A DNA stretch of 64,000 nt from Halopseudomonas xinjiangensis (GTDB lineage Bacteria; Pseudomonadota; Gammaproteobacteria; Pseudomonadales; Pseudomonadaceae). The first letter of the stretch is position 1, and every line of letters begins with the position of its first letter. The DNA lies in NCBI GenBank assembly GCA_011050525.1, contig DRFO01000013.1, positions 20,602 to 84,601 on the forward strand. The letters are read 5' to 3'. Under the pieces are notes generated by a model. It made no database searches and had not been told where the DNA came from. It saw only the letters and a list, made by a program, of their open reading frames with translations. Of the stretch, positions 50,402-59,834 are shown one piece after another. A program made the translations under genes and the position numbers.

Positions 50402-52036
50402 TTAACGGGCGTTTGCGGACGAACCCGGAGTTAGCAGACCATACCCGTATTCCGGGTCGCGCCCGGGTTCGCCCAGATCTTCCGCCTGTTCCATCAATTG
50501 TGCCCAGGCTCGCTTTGCATCGCCCTGATGCTGCTCCAGGGCGCAGGCGAGAAACGCGGTGAGAACGGGCGCCGCCATCGACGTGCCTGTTTTTGATCCA
50601 TAGTCGCCGCCAACCCGGGCGGTCAGCACCGCAACGCCCGGCGCGGCAAATGCAATATGGGGGCCACGGTTGGCCCAGCGATAAAGATGCCAATCCTGGT
50701 CGACCGCCGTAGCCGCCAGCACGCCAGGGTAAGCCGCAGGGTACAAAGGCTGAGCTGCCGGTCCCTCGTTACCTGCCGCGGCGACTATCTGCACTCCCCG
50801 CTCAAGCAGCGCCGCCACCGCCTCGTGCAGGACCGCATTGTCCGGACCGGTCAGACTCATGTTGATAACCGCAACCCCTTCAGCGGCCAGCCACTCCATC
50901 GCCTGCAGAAGATGAAACAGGGTCGCCCCTTGATTCAGATCATCCTGGCGATAGAACACCGAAGCGCTCAAAAGCGTGGCGTGCGGCAGCAGCGGATTGA
51001 GCTGCGGACCGCGACCTATCAAGACACTAGCCACTGCGGTGCCATGGCCTTCAGGTGCCCCTGGGCCTACATCGAGAAAAGCCCGGCGCTGCAGGGCGTT
51101 GCCGGCTGGATTGTTAAACGCTGGATGATCCATGGCCACGCCCGTATCGATCATGCCTACCCGTAACGGCTGATCGCACAGCCCGCCGGATGAACCGGCT
51201 TCCTTTACATCGTCCAGTTCCTTCGAAGTCTGCGGAGTGTAAATATGGTTGCGATCCAGAAACCGCAAAACCCGCTGCGGCAAGGCCTGTCGCATACCCT
51301 CAGGCGAATCCAGACGGGCCGGCACCTTTAGCCGGATCATCCGGCGCGCCAGAACCGGGAAATCATGTTGCTCGGTAACATAGGCGGCCAAGGTGGGCGC
51401 TTCTAGCAGAAGCCGATTCCATTCTTCGCCACTCAACAGCAGCAACCATTCGCGCTCTACCGCACGCCAGCCGTGCTCTACTTCCACCTCGACAAACAGC
51501 GGTGCGCCTTGCGAATCAACTATCGGCAGGCGCTGTGGCAACGCTTCTATCAGGTCAATGGACGGCGACAATTCCAGCGGCTGCGCCAAGGTTGCCGTTA
51601 ATGGAGCAATCAACTGCGTCGTAACAGTGCCCGGAACCTGGAGCAACGGTTCCAGTATTTGCGAGTCGGAGAGGGGTAAGGACAGCGGCAATGCATCCTG
51701 CAACCCAGCGCTTGTTTCAATTAGCGAGTCCGATAACTGCCGGACCAGAACATCAGGCTGGCTAAGGGAGATGCCATCAGACAAGCCCGTGTCCAGGCCA
51801 CGTAACGAATCGGGCAACTGCTCTACTGTTTGGGAGATATCCGCAATATCGGACAGACGCGTGTCCACGCCACGTAGCGAATCGGGCAACTGTTCTACCG
51901 TCTGGGGCAGCTCTGCCAGGTTGGTCAGCTCCGCGACCTTCGAAATGTCCACCTCGACCAGAGGTAATGCCGCCAATGGCAACGCCACCGCCATGCAAAC
52001 CGCGGCTGACGCGCCCAGCAAATACTTGTGTGGCAT
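50402..52036 (-). CDS. secreted S8 (subtilisin-like) serine peptidase
   Basis: This is a 544-residue exported protease. The signal peptide is about 1-27. An N-terminal region (30-270) lacks a recognised domain and includes two 24-residue repeats containing TVEQLPDSLRG (about 46-94). The catalytic domain (about 290-535) has Asp297 in MIDTGVAMDHP, His331 in GHGTAVASVL and Ser486 in GTSMAAP, so the triad is intact. It is divergent from the ECF sigma gene, and its own promoter carries the same ECF signature. It converges on the low-complexity protein gene 29 bp away. GGGAGA precedes the ATG. Confidence 0.93.
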   Translation of the reverse strand: MPHKYLLGASAAVCMAVALPLAALPLVEVDISKVAELTNLAELPQTVEQLPDSLRGVDTRLSDIADISQTVEQLPDSLRGLDTGLSDGISLSQPDVLVRQLSDSLIETSAGLQDALPLSLPLSDSQILEPLLQVPGTVTTQLIAPLTATLAQPLELSPSIDLIEALPQRLPIVDSQGAPLFVEVEVEHGWRAVEREWLLLLSGEEWNRLLLEAPTLAAYVTEQHDFPVLARRMIRLKVPARLDSPEGMRQALPQRVLRFLDRNHIYTPQTSKELDDVKEAGSSGGLCDQPLRVGMIDTGVAMDHPAFNNPAGNALQRRAFLDVGPGAPEGHGTAVASVLIGRGPQLNPLLPHATLLSASVFYRQDDLNQGATLFHLLQAMEWLAAEGVAVINMSLTGPDNAVLHEAVAALLERGVQIVAAAGNEGPAAQPLYPAAYPGVLAATAVDQDWHLYRWANRGPHIAFAAPGVAVLTARVGGDYGSKTGTSMAAPVLTAFLACALEQHQGDAKRAWAQLMEQAEDLGEPGRDPEYGYGLLTPGSSANAR

Positions 52037-52070
52037 GATTGTTCCGTCTCCCTGCGAAAGCTCTTTTCAT

Positions 52071-52099
52071 TAAAACGGCTAAGCTTGGCAAAAAATTCC
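52071..52099 (-). promoter_or_regulatory. ECF-type promoter of the S8 peptidase
   Basis: On the minus strand GGAAT (52095-52099) and CGTTTTA are spaced 17 bp; the -10 begins at 52077. This predicts a start near 52063 and a leader of about 27 nt. The motif pair is the same as those at 52108 and 49699. Confidence 0.65.
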
Positions 52100-52107
52100 A
52101 CTGAGCG

Positions 52108-52136
52108 GGAATAAATTCTCTCCCCAGCCGTTTAAT
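52108..52136 (+). promoter_or_regulatory. ECF-type autoregulatory promoter of the sigma factor gene
   Basis: GGAAT (52108-52112) and CGTTTAAT (52129-52136) are spaced 16 bp. A GGAA-rich -35 and a CGTT -10 are typical of ECF sigma autoregulated promoters. It lies back to back with the S8 peptidase promoter. Confidence 0.7.
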
Positions 52137-52149
52137 AAGGACAACAACC

Positions 52150-52167
52150 ATGGAAACAACTGAATGA
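52150..52167 (+). CDS. five-codon upstream ORF overlapping the sigma factor start
   Basis: ATG GAA ACA ACT GAA TGA encodes Met-Glu-Thr-Thr-Glu. It has the only plausible ribosome site in the leader (AAGGAC, about 7 bases upstream). Its stop overlaps the sigma ATG as ATGA. Translation of the sigma factor is therefore probably coupled to this mini-ORF. The alternative is that the sigma start is read directly from the same ribosome site at long spacing. Confidence 0.4.
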   Translation: METTE

Positions 52168-52667
52168 AGACCGAGTTGAAAGCTCTGCTACCAGCCCTGC
52201 GGCGCTTCGCCTATTCGCTTACCGGTTCCGTGCATGATGCCGACGACCTGCTGCAAAATACGCTGTTGAAGATTCTAAGCAAGCCACCACGTAGCGACGT
52301 GCCGCTGGACCGTTGGGCCTTCACCGTTTGCCGCAATCTGTGGATCGACGAATACCGTGCGGGCAAGGTTCGTCAGAACAGCGCTGACGCCCTGGCGTTG
52401 CATGAAAGCCCCAGCATCGATGGCGAAACCCAAATGTTTCACCAACTGCAACTGGGTGAAGTAACCATTGCGATGCAAAGCCTGCCCGCCGAGCAGCGCG
52501 AGGCTCTTGCATTGGTGGCCATTCAGGGGATGAGCTATCAGGAAGCCGCCTCAGCACTGGCGGTGCCTCCGGGAACGCTCATGAGCCGGCTGGCCAGAGC
52601 GCGGAGCGCGCTGGGCGAACACTTTCGCCGGCTTGGCGGGGAACAGACAATGGAGTCTCTGGTATGA
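52164..52667 (+). CDS. ECF RNA polymerase sigma factor
   Basis: This is a 167-residue ECF sigma-70. Region 2 (about 10-75) has RRFAYSLTGSVHDADDLLQNTLLKIL and WAFTVCRNLWIDEYR. Region 4 (about 105-160) has LPAEQREALALVAIQGMSYQEAASAL and PPGTLMSRLARARSAL. It overlaps the anti-sigma gene by 4 bases (ATGA). Three GGAAT-N16/17-CGTT promoters in the 3 kb around it, including its own, suggest autoregulation and a local regulon. I did not assign it to a named ECF group. Confidence 0.93.
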   Translation: MKTELKALLPALRRFAYSLTGSVHDADDLLQNTLLKILSKPPRSDVPLDRWAFTVCRNLWIDEYRAGKVRQNSADALALHESPSIDGETQMFHQLQLGEVTIAMQSLPAEQREALALVAIQGMSYQEAASALAVPPGTLMSRLARARSALGEHFRRLGGEQTMESLV

Positions 52668-53389
52668 CCATTAACGATGAAATTTTGTCAGCCTTTCTCG
52701 ACAACGAGTTGACCTCCATGCAGATGGATCATGTACGCCAGCGGTTGGCGGAAGACGAGAGCCTGGCACTACGCCTTTCCGAAATGGCCATGGTTGACCA
52801 GCGAGTGAGCCAGCACTACGACGCCATCAATCACCTTCCCGTCCCGGACCGCATACTGGCGCTCCTGGAAGAGCCCGGCACGTCTGCCGCCAAGGGTCGG
52901 GTGTTGGCCTTTCCGGCCCGGCCACGCCTGATGCAGGCTCTTCAGCAGCACGCCGCGGCGGTGGCGGGCGTCTGCCTGTTGGCGGGCTTTGTTCTGGCTC
53001 AATTGCTTCCATCGGCTGGCGAGAACAGCCAGTGGAACGCCATCGCCGATGTATTGGACAGCAAGGGCAGCGGCCAACGCTGGCCCGCAGCCAATGGTCA
53101 GGAACTGCAGCCGAGGCTGACCTTCGCCAACCATGCAGGCCAGTACTGTCGCCAGTATCAACTGAGCGGCCCTGCTGGCAGCAGCGAAAACATTGCCTGC
53201 CGCACGGATCAGGGCTGGGTCTTGCAAGCCATGGTACCAACCCAGTCGGTGCGCGAGGGCGGTAGTTATCGTACCGCCAGTGGCGGATCAGTGCTGGATC
53301 CAGCGCTGGATCTGATGATTGCACAGAGCCCTGTCAGCCTGGACCAGGAAGCCGAGCTGATCGACAAGAGCTGGTCGATCAGCCAGTAA
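52664..53389 (+). CDS. transmembrane anti-sigma factor
   Basis: This is a 241-residue protein translationally coupled to the ECF sigma gene. The N-terminal cytoplasmic anti-sigma segment (about 1-80) starts MTINDEILSAFLDNELT, with the 'LSAFLDNEL' pattern usual for anti-sigma domains. One transmembrane helix is at about 97-115 (AAAVAGVCLLAGFVLAQLL). A periplasmic sensor-like domain of about 125 residues contains two cysteines (YCRQYQLS and NIACRTD). No HxxxCxxC zinc motif is seen. It should hold the sigma factor inactive until an envelope signal arrives. Confidence 0.87.
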   Translation: MTINDEILSAFLDNELTSMQMDHVRQRLAEDESLALRLSEMAMVDQRVSQHYDAINHLPVPDRILALLEEPGTSAAKGRVLAFPARPRLMQALQQHAAAVAGVCLLAGFVLAQLLPSAGENSQWNAIADVLDSKGSGQRWPAANGQELQPRLTFANHAGQYCRQYQLSGPAGSSENIACRTDQGWVLQAMVPTQSVREGGSYRTASGGSVLDPALDLMIAQSPVSLDQEAELIDKSWSISQ

Positions 53390-53405
53390 TGCCGCTTACC
53401 TCGGC

Positions 53406-53434
53406 GCCCTGACCGTGAAGCATACGGCCAGGGC
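53406..53434. terminator. hairpin after the anti-sigma gene
   Basis: GCCCTGACCGT pairs with ACGGCCAGGGC with one mismatch around a 7-base loop, 17 bp beyond the anti-sigma stop and between convergent genes. No T-run follows. Confidence 0.5.
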
Positions 53435-53477
53435 CCGCAGTTAGCCTGGAAGGCCGGAACATCCGTGGCCAGCCTGA

Positions 53478-54740
53478 TTATGACCCGAGTTGACTCGCCA
53501 GGCTGCGTAGTCGAAACCTGTCATCTTCAAAAGGCATGGCGAGTTCTGCGCGGGCCAGGGCCATGGCGGAGTATTTGCTCGCGCTAACGAAAAACTCTCC
53601 GCCATAGCCGGCCAGCATCTTCAGCGATTTCTGCAGTCGCACCTGAACTTCCACCATCGCGGCACCGTCCCGGGCAATCGGTGTGAATATGTCGGCGAAC
53701 AGGTCGTCCAGCAGCAACGGCGGCACATGCACCCGCGAGCAGCGCATCGTTCCCATCGGCTCTGTTGCCGTCGCCGTCTCATCCGCCCAATGCGAGAGGA
53801 TACGGACCGCGCGGCCAAGCACATCGATCGCTGTACCCGGATCATTGACCGCTGGAGACAGCGCACGCGAAGCGATCTCGGCGAGCACCTCGATGCCGAA
53901 GCGGGGGTCTTGGTCAAAGGAACGCAGCGCGCCAATAGTAACGGCAGACGCCAGCTCCTGCGGCGCATCGACTGCGGTCGACATGACCCAGGCGATAGGT
54001 TCCAGGGGATGCACGAACGAACCGGCAATCCTGATCAGAAATACCTGACCATCATGCTTTTCTGCCCACGCTGACAATTTCTCGATATCGATATGCTGGA
54101 TATAGCCGGTCATCGACGGGTGGATGGCCTTGGCCGAAGGGGGAATGTCCCGCTGCGGATCATAAAGAATCGACGTACCGTTGCGCGGGTTATCGGCACG
54201 GCTTCTCAGCGCTTTGAGAATCACGTTCTCGACGCGACCAGCCGCGTCCGCCATTCTGCCGAAACTGGAAAGGTGGTCGATCCAGCGCAGCATGGTAATG
54301 ACGATCACGAGGATGACCAGCATGGTGAAGATGAACAACACCATTCGCCCCTTTTCGCCGTATATCTCGGTATTGAGTGCAATAATTCCCACCAGGCTGA
54401 ACAGGAACGAGCCCAGGAAGGTTCCCAATACGTTCTGGGAAGTGGTGTCCTGCAGTAACAGACGGGTAGCTCGTGGGGTAATATTGGCCGTGGCCATCCC
54501 GTAGGTAGAGACCATCACCGTCAACGAGAAGGTGGTGACCGCCAGCATGCTGGACGCCAGAATACCGAGGATCACTCCCACTGCATCGGCCCCGATATCA
54601 ACGGGCGCCTCGCCAGGCCAGAGCCGGTCAGATAACGTTGCCAGTAGTGCTGCGCCGACGCCGAGCAATGCGAACAGCGCAGCCCGCACCCAAAGCATCC
54701 TGCTTGCCTGAACCACAAACCACTGCCACTTGGATATCAT
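53478..54740 (-). CDS. DUF2254 family membrane protein
   Basis: This is a 420-residue protein of the DUF2254 family. Four hydrophobic segments lie in the N-terminal 150 residues (about 17-35, 53-75, 102-122 and 128-148), and a large soluble C-terminal part has PAVNDPGTAIDVLGRAV, a conserved family segment. The ATG at 54740 is chosen because AGGAAG precedes it. Longer frames start in the upstream gap and lack a ribosome site. The function is unknown. It is divergent from the MFS transporter. Confidence 0.85.
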   Translation of the reverse strand: MISKWQWFVVQASRMLWVRAALFALLGVGAALLATLSDRLWPGEAPVDIGADAVGVILGILASSMLAVTTFSLTVMVSTYGMATANITPRATRLLLQDTTSQNVLGTFLGSFLFSLVGIIALNTEIYGEKGRMVLFIFTMLVILVIVITMLRWIDHLSSFGRMADAAGRVENVILKALRSRADNPRNGTSILYDPQRDIPPSAKAIHPSMTGYIQHIDIEKLSAWAEKHDGQVFLIRIAGSFVHPLEPIAWVMSTAVDAPQELASAVTIGALRSFDQDPRFGIEVLAEIASRALSPAVNDPGTAIDVLGRAVRILSHWADETATATEPMGTMRCSRVHVPPLLLDDLFADIFTPIARDGAAMVEVQVRLQKSLKMLAGYGGEFFVSASKYSAMALARAELAMPFEDDRFRLRSLASQLGS

Positions 54741-54859
54741 CCTGGTCTTCCTCATAGGGGCAGGCTTCGCCTGCATGGTCCTTGTGCTCTGACAATTGGA
54801 CAAACAGCCGCAGCTCGTCTGCATACGGACCCGCTGAATGGCTTATAATTCGGCCGCCA

Positions 54860-56152
54860 ATGCTTTTAGAGGTCCACTTGCGCCCAACCCCGTCCAAGCT
54901 TGATCGTCCCAACGTTTATCGCCAGCCCGGCTTCGTGCCCTTCGTCATCGCTCGCCTGATTGCGGTTTTCGCCATGCAGATCCAGGCTGTTGTGGTTGCT
55001 TGGCAAGTATACGAAATTACTGGCGAACCCATGTCACTTGCCTACGTCGGCCTGGCGCAATTTCTGCCGATGCTGCTTTTGCTGATGCCCGCCGGCGATC
55101 TGATTGATCGGTACAACCGCAAGCCGATTCTCGCGCTGAGCTGGGTTGGCGCTGCGGTGTGCAGCGGCGCCTTGCTGTGGCTTTCGATAAGCGGCGCAGA
55201 GCAGGTGACCTGGTTCTATGCAGCGCTGGTGCTCTATGGCAGTGCCAGAGCCTTTATCGGCCCCGCATTGCAGAGCCTGCTGCCGCAGATCGTCCCGCGG
55301 GATCATCTGGCTCAGGCTATCGCGACCAATAGCATGATCATGCGCACTGCCACTATCCTGGGCCCGGTGTTTGGCGGCCTGCTCTACGCCACCGGTGGCG
55401 GTGAGCTGACCTACGCCGTCTGTCTGGTGTGTTTCGCCGGTGGCCTGGCGCTCCTGATCCGGGTGCCCGTGCTTTACGCAGAAAGGATGCAGGCGCTGGA
55501 AACCACCGGGTGGAAACGCTTTACCGCTGGCATCCATTTCATCCGTTCACGGCCAATCATCCTCGGCACCATATCGCTGGACCTGTTTGCCGTGCTGCTT
55601 GGCGGCGTAGTCGCTCTGCTGCCAATTTATGCCAGCGACGTGCTGCATGTGGGCCCGGAAGGGCTTGGCGCCCTGCGCAGCGCCATGGCCATCGGCGAGA
55701 TACTGGTGGGAATGTACCTCAGCGTGCGCCCATTCAACCGGCATGTTGGCGCAACCATGTTCATCGCCGTAACCCTGTTCGGAATTGCCAATCTGGTGTT
55801 CGCGCTGTCCACATTGTTCTGGCTATCCTTCGCCGCACTGCTCGTCGCTGGAGCCGCCGACATGGTAAGCATGTACATTCGCTCGGCGCTGATTCAGTTC
55901 TCCACCCCTGACAACATGCGCGGTCGAGTGAATGCCGTGAACATGCTGTTCATCGGCTCGTCCAATGAGCTGGGTGTGTTCCGCGCCGGGCTCAGCGCCG
56001 CCTGGATAGGTGCCGTACCGGCGGCGCTGATTGGCGGACTGTCCACACTTGGGGTGGTCGGTGGCTGGGCACTGGGCTTCAAATCATTGCGGCAGGTGAA
56101 CCGGTTCGAAGATGCTTCACCCGAGCGCCAGCCGCTTTCCATCTCCAAATGA
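54860..56152 (+). CDS. MFS transporter, EntS-like
   Basis: This is an MFS protein of about 430 residues with twelve hydrophobic segments and the loop 2-3 motif GDLIDRYNRKPILALS. The family branch (MFS_3/EntS-like) exports siderophores or other small compounds. TATAAT at 54844-54849 puts the mRNA start near 54856, only 4 bases before the ATG at 54860. The TTG at 54878 with GAGG upstream is therefore a serious alternative start that would remove six residues. It is unlinked to siderophore genes here. Confidence 0.85.
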   Translation: MLLEVHLRPTPSKLDRPNVYRQPGFVPFVIARLIAVFAMQIQAVVVAWQVYEITGEPMSLAYVGLAQFLPMLLLLMPAGDLIDRYNRKPILALSWVGAAVCSGALLWLSISGAEQVTWFYAALVLYGSARAFIGPALQSLLPQIVPRDHLAQAIATNSMIMRTATILGPVFGGLLYATGGGELTYAVCLVCFAGGLALLIRVPVLYAERMQALETTGWKRFTAGIHFIRSRPIILGTISLDLFAVLLGGVVALLPIYASDVLHVGPEGLGALRSAMAIGEILVGMYLSVRPFNRHVGATMFIAVTLFGIANLVFALSTLFWLSFAALLVAGAADMVSMYIRSALIQFSTPDNMRGRVNAVNMLFIGSSNELGVFRAGLSAAWIGAVPAALIGGLSTLGVVGGWALGFKSLRQVNRFEDASPERQPLSISK

Positions 56153-56203
56153 ACACTTCACGTCGGACGACAGCCATGACGGGAGGGTCCGATGCCCTTA
56201 TAA

Positions 56204-56863
<660 letters not shown>

Positions 56864-56891
56864 CCAGCGATTAAGTAGACTGTCAGGTCCT

Positions 56892-56930
56892 GCGCCCTGA
56901 TTGGGCGCGCCTGTTTTCTTTTTTTAGCCG
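56892..56930 (+). terminator. terminator between gmk and rpoZ
   Basis: GCGCCC and GGGCGC form a 6-bp stem around TGATT, followed by CTGTTTTCTTTTTTT. It implies that rpoZ-spoT is at least partly transcribed from its own promoter. Confidence 0.75.
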
Positions 56931-56945
56931 TCCCGGAGTACACCC

Positions 56946-57203
56946 ATGGCCCGCGTCACCGTCGAAGACTGCCTGGAAAATGTAGAAAATCGCTTTGAAC
57001 TAGTCATGCTGGCTACCAAACGTTCGCGCCAGATTGCAACTGGCGGCAAAGAACCCAAGGTAGCCTGGGAAAATGACAAGCCCACGGTAGTTGCGCTGCG
57101 TGAAATCGCTGAAGGTCTGATTTCCAACGAGATACTCGCCCAGGAAGCCATTCAGGACCAACAGGAGCCTCTTTACTCGCTGGAATCTGAACTGGCGGAG
57201 TAA
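56946..57203 (+). CDS. rpoZ: RNA polymerase omega subunit
   Basis: This is an 85-residue protein starting [20 protein letters not shown], with the conserved [12 protein letters not shown] and [11 protein letters not shown] segments. It assists assembly of RNA polymerase and forms part of a (p)ppGpp binding site in proteobacteria. It lies 64 bp before spoT, the usual arrangement. Confidence 0.97.
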   Translation: MARVTVEDCLENVENRFELVMLATKRSRQIATGGKEPKVAWENDKPTVVALREIAEGLISNEILAQEAIQDQQEPLYSLESELAE

Positions 57204-57267
57204 GGGTATTGCGAAGGACGTGCTGTTCTGAAGTTCTCACCCGATGCTTCGGGTGCAGGAGGATCGC

Positions 57268-59409
57268 ATGCCCGGCATAGAAGCTTTTGCCGAACGTCTC
57301 GGCAATTATCTTGAGCCGGACCAGGTGAATCTGGTCCGCCGCGCCTACTTTTACGCCGAACAAGCCCACGATGGTCAGACTCGCCGTAGTGGTGAGCCGT
57401 ATGTTACCCATCCCCTTGCAGTAGCGAACATCCTTGCCGGTATGCACATGGACCATCAAAGCCTGATGGCCGCCATGCTGCACGACGTTATCGAAGACAC
57501 CGGTATTCCCAAGGACGCGCTGGTTACTCAATTTGGCGACACCGTCGCGGAACTGGTCGACGGCGTCAGCAAGCTGACCCAGATGACGTTCGAGACCAAG
57601 GCCGAGGCCCAGGCCGAGAATTTTCAGAAGATGGCTCTTGCCATGGCGCGGGACATTCGCGTCATTCTGGTGAAACTGGCCGACCGGCTGCACAACATGC
57701 GCACGCTGGGGGCGCTGTCGGGAGAGAAACGCCGTCGTATCGCCAAGGAAACGCTGGAAATCTATGCGCCGATAGCCAACCGGCTGGGCATGCACAGCCT
57801 GAGCACCGAATTCGAGGACCTTGGCTTCAAGGCCATGTATCCGCTGCGCTCAAGGATGATTGACCGGGCCGTGCGCAGCGCCCGCGGCAATCGCAAAGAA
57901 CTGCTCAGCAAGATTCTCGATTCTCTGCAGGATCGGCTGGAAAAGGAAGGCTTACCCGGCAAGGTCATAGGCCGAGAAAAACACCTTTATGGCATTTATC
58001 AGAAGATGCGCGGCAAGCGTAAGGCGTTCACCGAGATAATGGATGTTTACGCGTTCCGCATTATTGTCGACAAGCCTGACACCTGTTATCGCGTGCTGGG
58101 CGCAGTGCATAGCTTGTACAAGCCCTTCCCTGGCCGCTTCAAGGATTACATCGCCATACCCAAGGCCAACGGCTATCAGTCACTGCACACCACACTGTTT
58201 GGCATGCACGGCGTACCCATCGAAATTCAGATCCGCACCGAGGAAATGGAAGAGATGGCCAATAATGGGATTGCCGCGCATTGGGTTTACAAGTCCAAGG
58301 ACGAAGTAATCAACGGCAATCACGCGCGCACACGCCAATGGCTCAAGGGCGTTCTGGAGCTCCAGCAGCGCGCTGGCAATTCCCTGGAATTCATCGAAAA
58401 CGTGAAGATCGACCTGTTTCCTGACGAGGTCTACATCTTCACCCCCAAAGGTCGGATCATGGAACTGGCCAAGGGCTCGACGCCGGTGGATTTCGCCTAT
58501 GCAGTACATACCGACGTCGGCAATAGCTGCATAGCCTGTCGGGTCAACCGTCGCCTTGCGCCCCTATCGGAGCCACTGCAAAGCGGTCAAACGGTGGAGA
58601 TCATCACCGCCCCAGGTGCTCGCCCCAATCCGGCGTGGTTGAGCTTCGTCATTACCGGCAAGGCGCGCGGCAATATTCGCCATTACCTCAAGCATCAACG
58701 TCATTCGGAATCCATCGCGCTGGGCGAAAGACTGCTGGACAAGGTGCTGGCCAGCTTCGATACCAGCCTGCGCGACATTTCAGAAGGCAGGATCCAGCAT
58801 GTACTGGAAGATTGTCACATGGAGAAGCTTGAGGACCTGCTGGCCGATATCGGTCTTGGCAACCGTATGGCCTACGTGGTGGCTCGTAGACTGTTGGCCA
58901 GCGATGCCGCCGTCGATCCGGAAAGCGCAAAAGTGGAACGCGTGGACGAGCCAAGCATTCGCGAAATGCCCCTGGCCATCCGCGGCACCGAAGGGATGGT
59001 TGTCAGCTTCGCGCGTTGTTGCAATCCGATCCCAGGTGATCCCATTGTCGGCTATCTTTCCTCGGGCAAAGGCATGGTGATTCACCAGGAAAACTGCAAC
59101 AACCTGGCAGACAACCGGCACAGCAATGAAAAAACATTGCATCTGACCTGGGACAAGGACGTAACCGGCGAATTCACCATAGAGTTGCGAGTGGAGCTGG
59201 AACACCAGCGCGGCATTATTGCCCAGCTCGCAACCGGCATTACCATGGCCGATGCCAGCATTGACAAGATCAGCGTCGACGAACGCGACGGACGCACCAG
59301 TGTGGTGCAGTTGGTCATCCGCGTCCGTGATCGTCTGCATTTGTCCCAATTGATCAAGCGCATACGAGCGCAGAGTGGTGTGTTACGCATCACTCGTTTA
59401 AAAAACTGA
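57268..59409 (+). CDS. spoT: bifunctional (p)ppGpp synthetase/hydrolase SpoT
   Basis: This is a 713-residue RSH protein. The HD hydrolase domain has LHDVIEDT (H72, D73), so hydrolase activity should be intact. The synthetase domain has GYQSLHTTLFG (about 303-313), the TGS domain includes VYIFTPKGRIMELAKG (about 395), and the ACT domain is C-terminal (about 640-713). AGGAGG supports the ATG at 57268 over the in-frame ATG eight codons upstream. It makes and degrades the alarmone in response to stress. Confidence 0.96.
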   Translation: MPGIEAFAERLGNYLEPDQVNLVRRAYFYAEQAHDGQTRRSGEPYVTHPLAVANILAGMHMDHQSLMAAMLHDVIEDTGIPKDALVTQFGDTVAELVDGVSKLTQMTFETKAEAQAENFQKMALAMARDIRVILVKLADRLHNMRTLGALSGEKRRRIAKETLEIYAPIANRLGMHSLSTEFEDLGFKAMYPLRSRMIDRAVRSARGNRKELLSKILDSLQDRLEKEGLPGKVIGREKHLYGIYQKMRGKRKAFTEIMDVYAFRIIVDKPDTCYRVLGAVHSLYKPFPGRFKDYIAIPKANGYQSLHTTLFGMHGVPIEIQIRTEEMEEMANNGIAAHWVYKSKDEVINGNHARTRQWLKGVLELQQRAGNSLEFIENVKIDLFPDEVYIFTPKGRIMELAKGSTPVDFAYAVHTDVGNSCIACRVNRRLAPLSEPLQSGQTVEIITAPGARPNPAWLSFVITGKARGNIRHYLKHQRHSESIALGERLLDKVLASFDTSLRDISEGRIQHVLEDCHMEKLEDLLADIGLGNRMAYVVARRLLASDAAVDPESAKVERVDEPSIREMPLAIRGTEGMVVSFARCCNPIPGDPIVGYLSSGKGMVIHQENCNNLADNRHSNEKTLHLTWDKDVTGEFTIELRVELEHQRGIIAQLATGITMADASIDKISVDERDGRTSVVQLVIRVRDRLHLSQLIKRIRAQSGVLRITRLKN

Positions 59410-59424
59410 TTTCCGGAGTCAACC

Positions 59425-59805
59425 ATGAACAAGCAAGTCATCACCAGCGACCGCGCCCCCGCCGCCATTGGTCCCTATTCGCAGGCCATCAAGGTCGGCA
59501 ACACAGTTTACCTTTCTGGCCAGATCCCGCTGGACCCAGCCTCAATGGAGGTGGTGGAAGGCATGGAAAAACAGATTTGCCAGGTTTTCGACAACCTGAG
59601 TGCAGTGGCTGAAGCCGCAGGCGGAACATTGCAGGATATCGTCAAACTGAACATTTTCCTGACCGATCTCAGCCATTTTGCCTTGGTCAATGAGGTTATG
59701 ACCCGCTATTTCAAGCAACCCTATCCGGCCCGCGCGGCTATTGGCGTCGCGTCATTGCCAAAGGGCGTGCCGGTAGAAATGGATGGCATAATGGTCGTTG
59801 GCTGA
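59425..59805 (+). CDS. ridA: RidA family 2-iminobutanoate/2-iminopropanoate deaminase
   Basis: This is a 126-residue RidA/YjgF protein. The signature ending ([10 protein letters not shown]), the start [20 protein letters not shown] and the catalytic-arginine segment [19 protein letters not shown] are present. It clears reactive enamine/imine intermediates from PLP enzymes. It follows spoT by 15 bases, as in Pseudomonas. Confidence 0.95.
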   Translation: MNKQVITSDRAPAAIGPYSQAIKVGNTVYLSGQIPLDPASMEVVEGMEKQICQVFDNLSAVAEAAGGTLQDIVKLNIFLTDLSHFALVNEVMTRYFKQPYPARAAIGVASLPKGVPVEMDGIMVVG

Positions 59806-59834
59806 GAGTCCGAGAAGGGACCAGTAAGGCTCCT

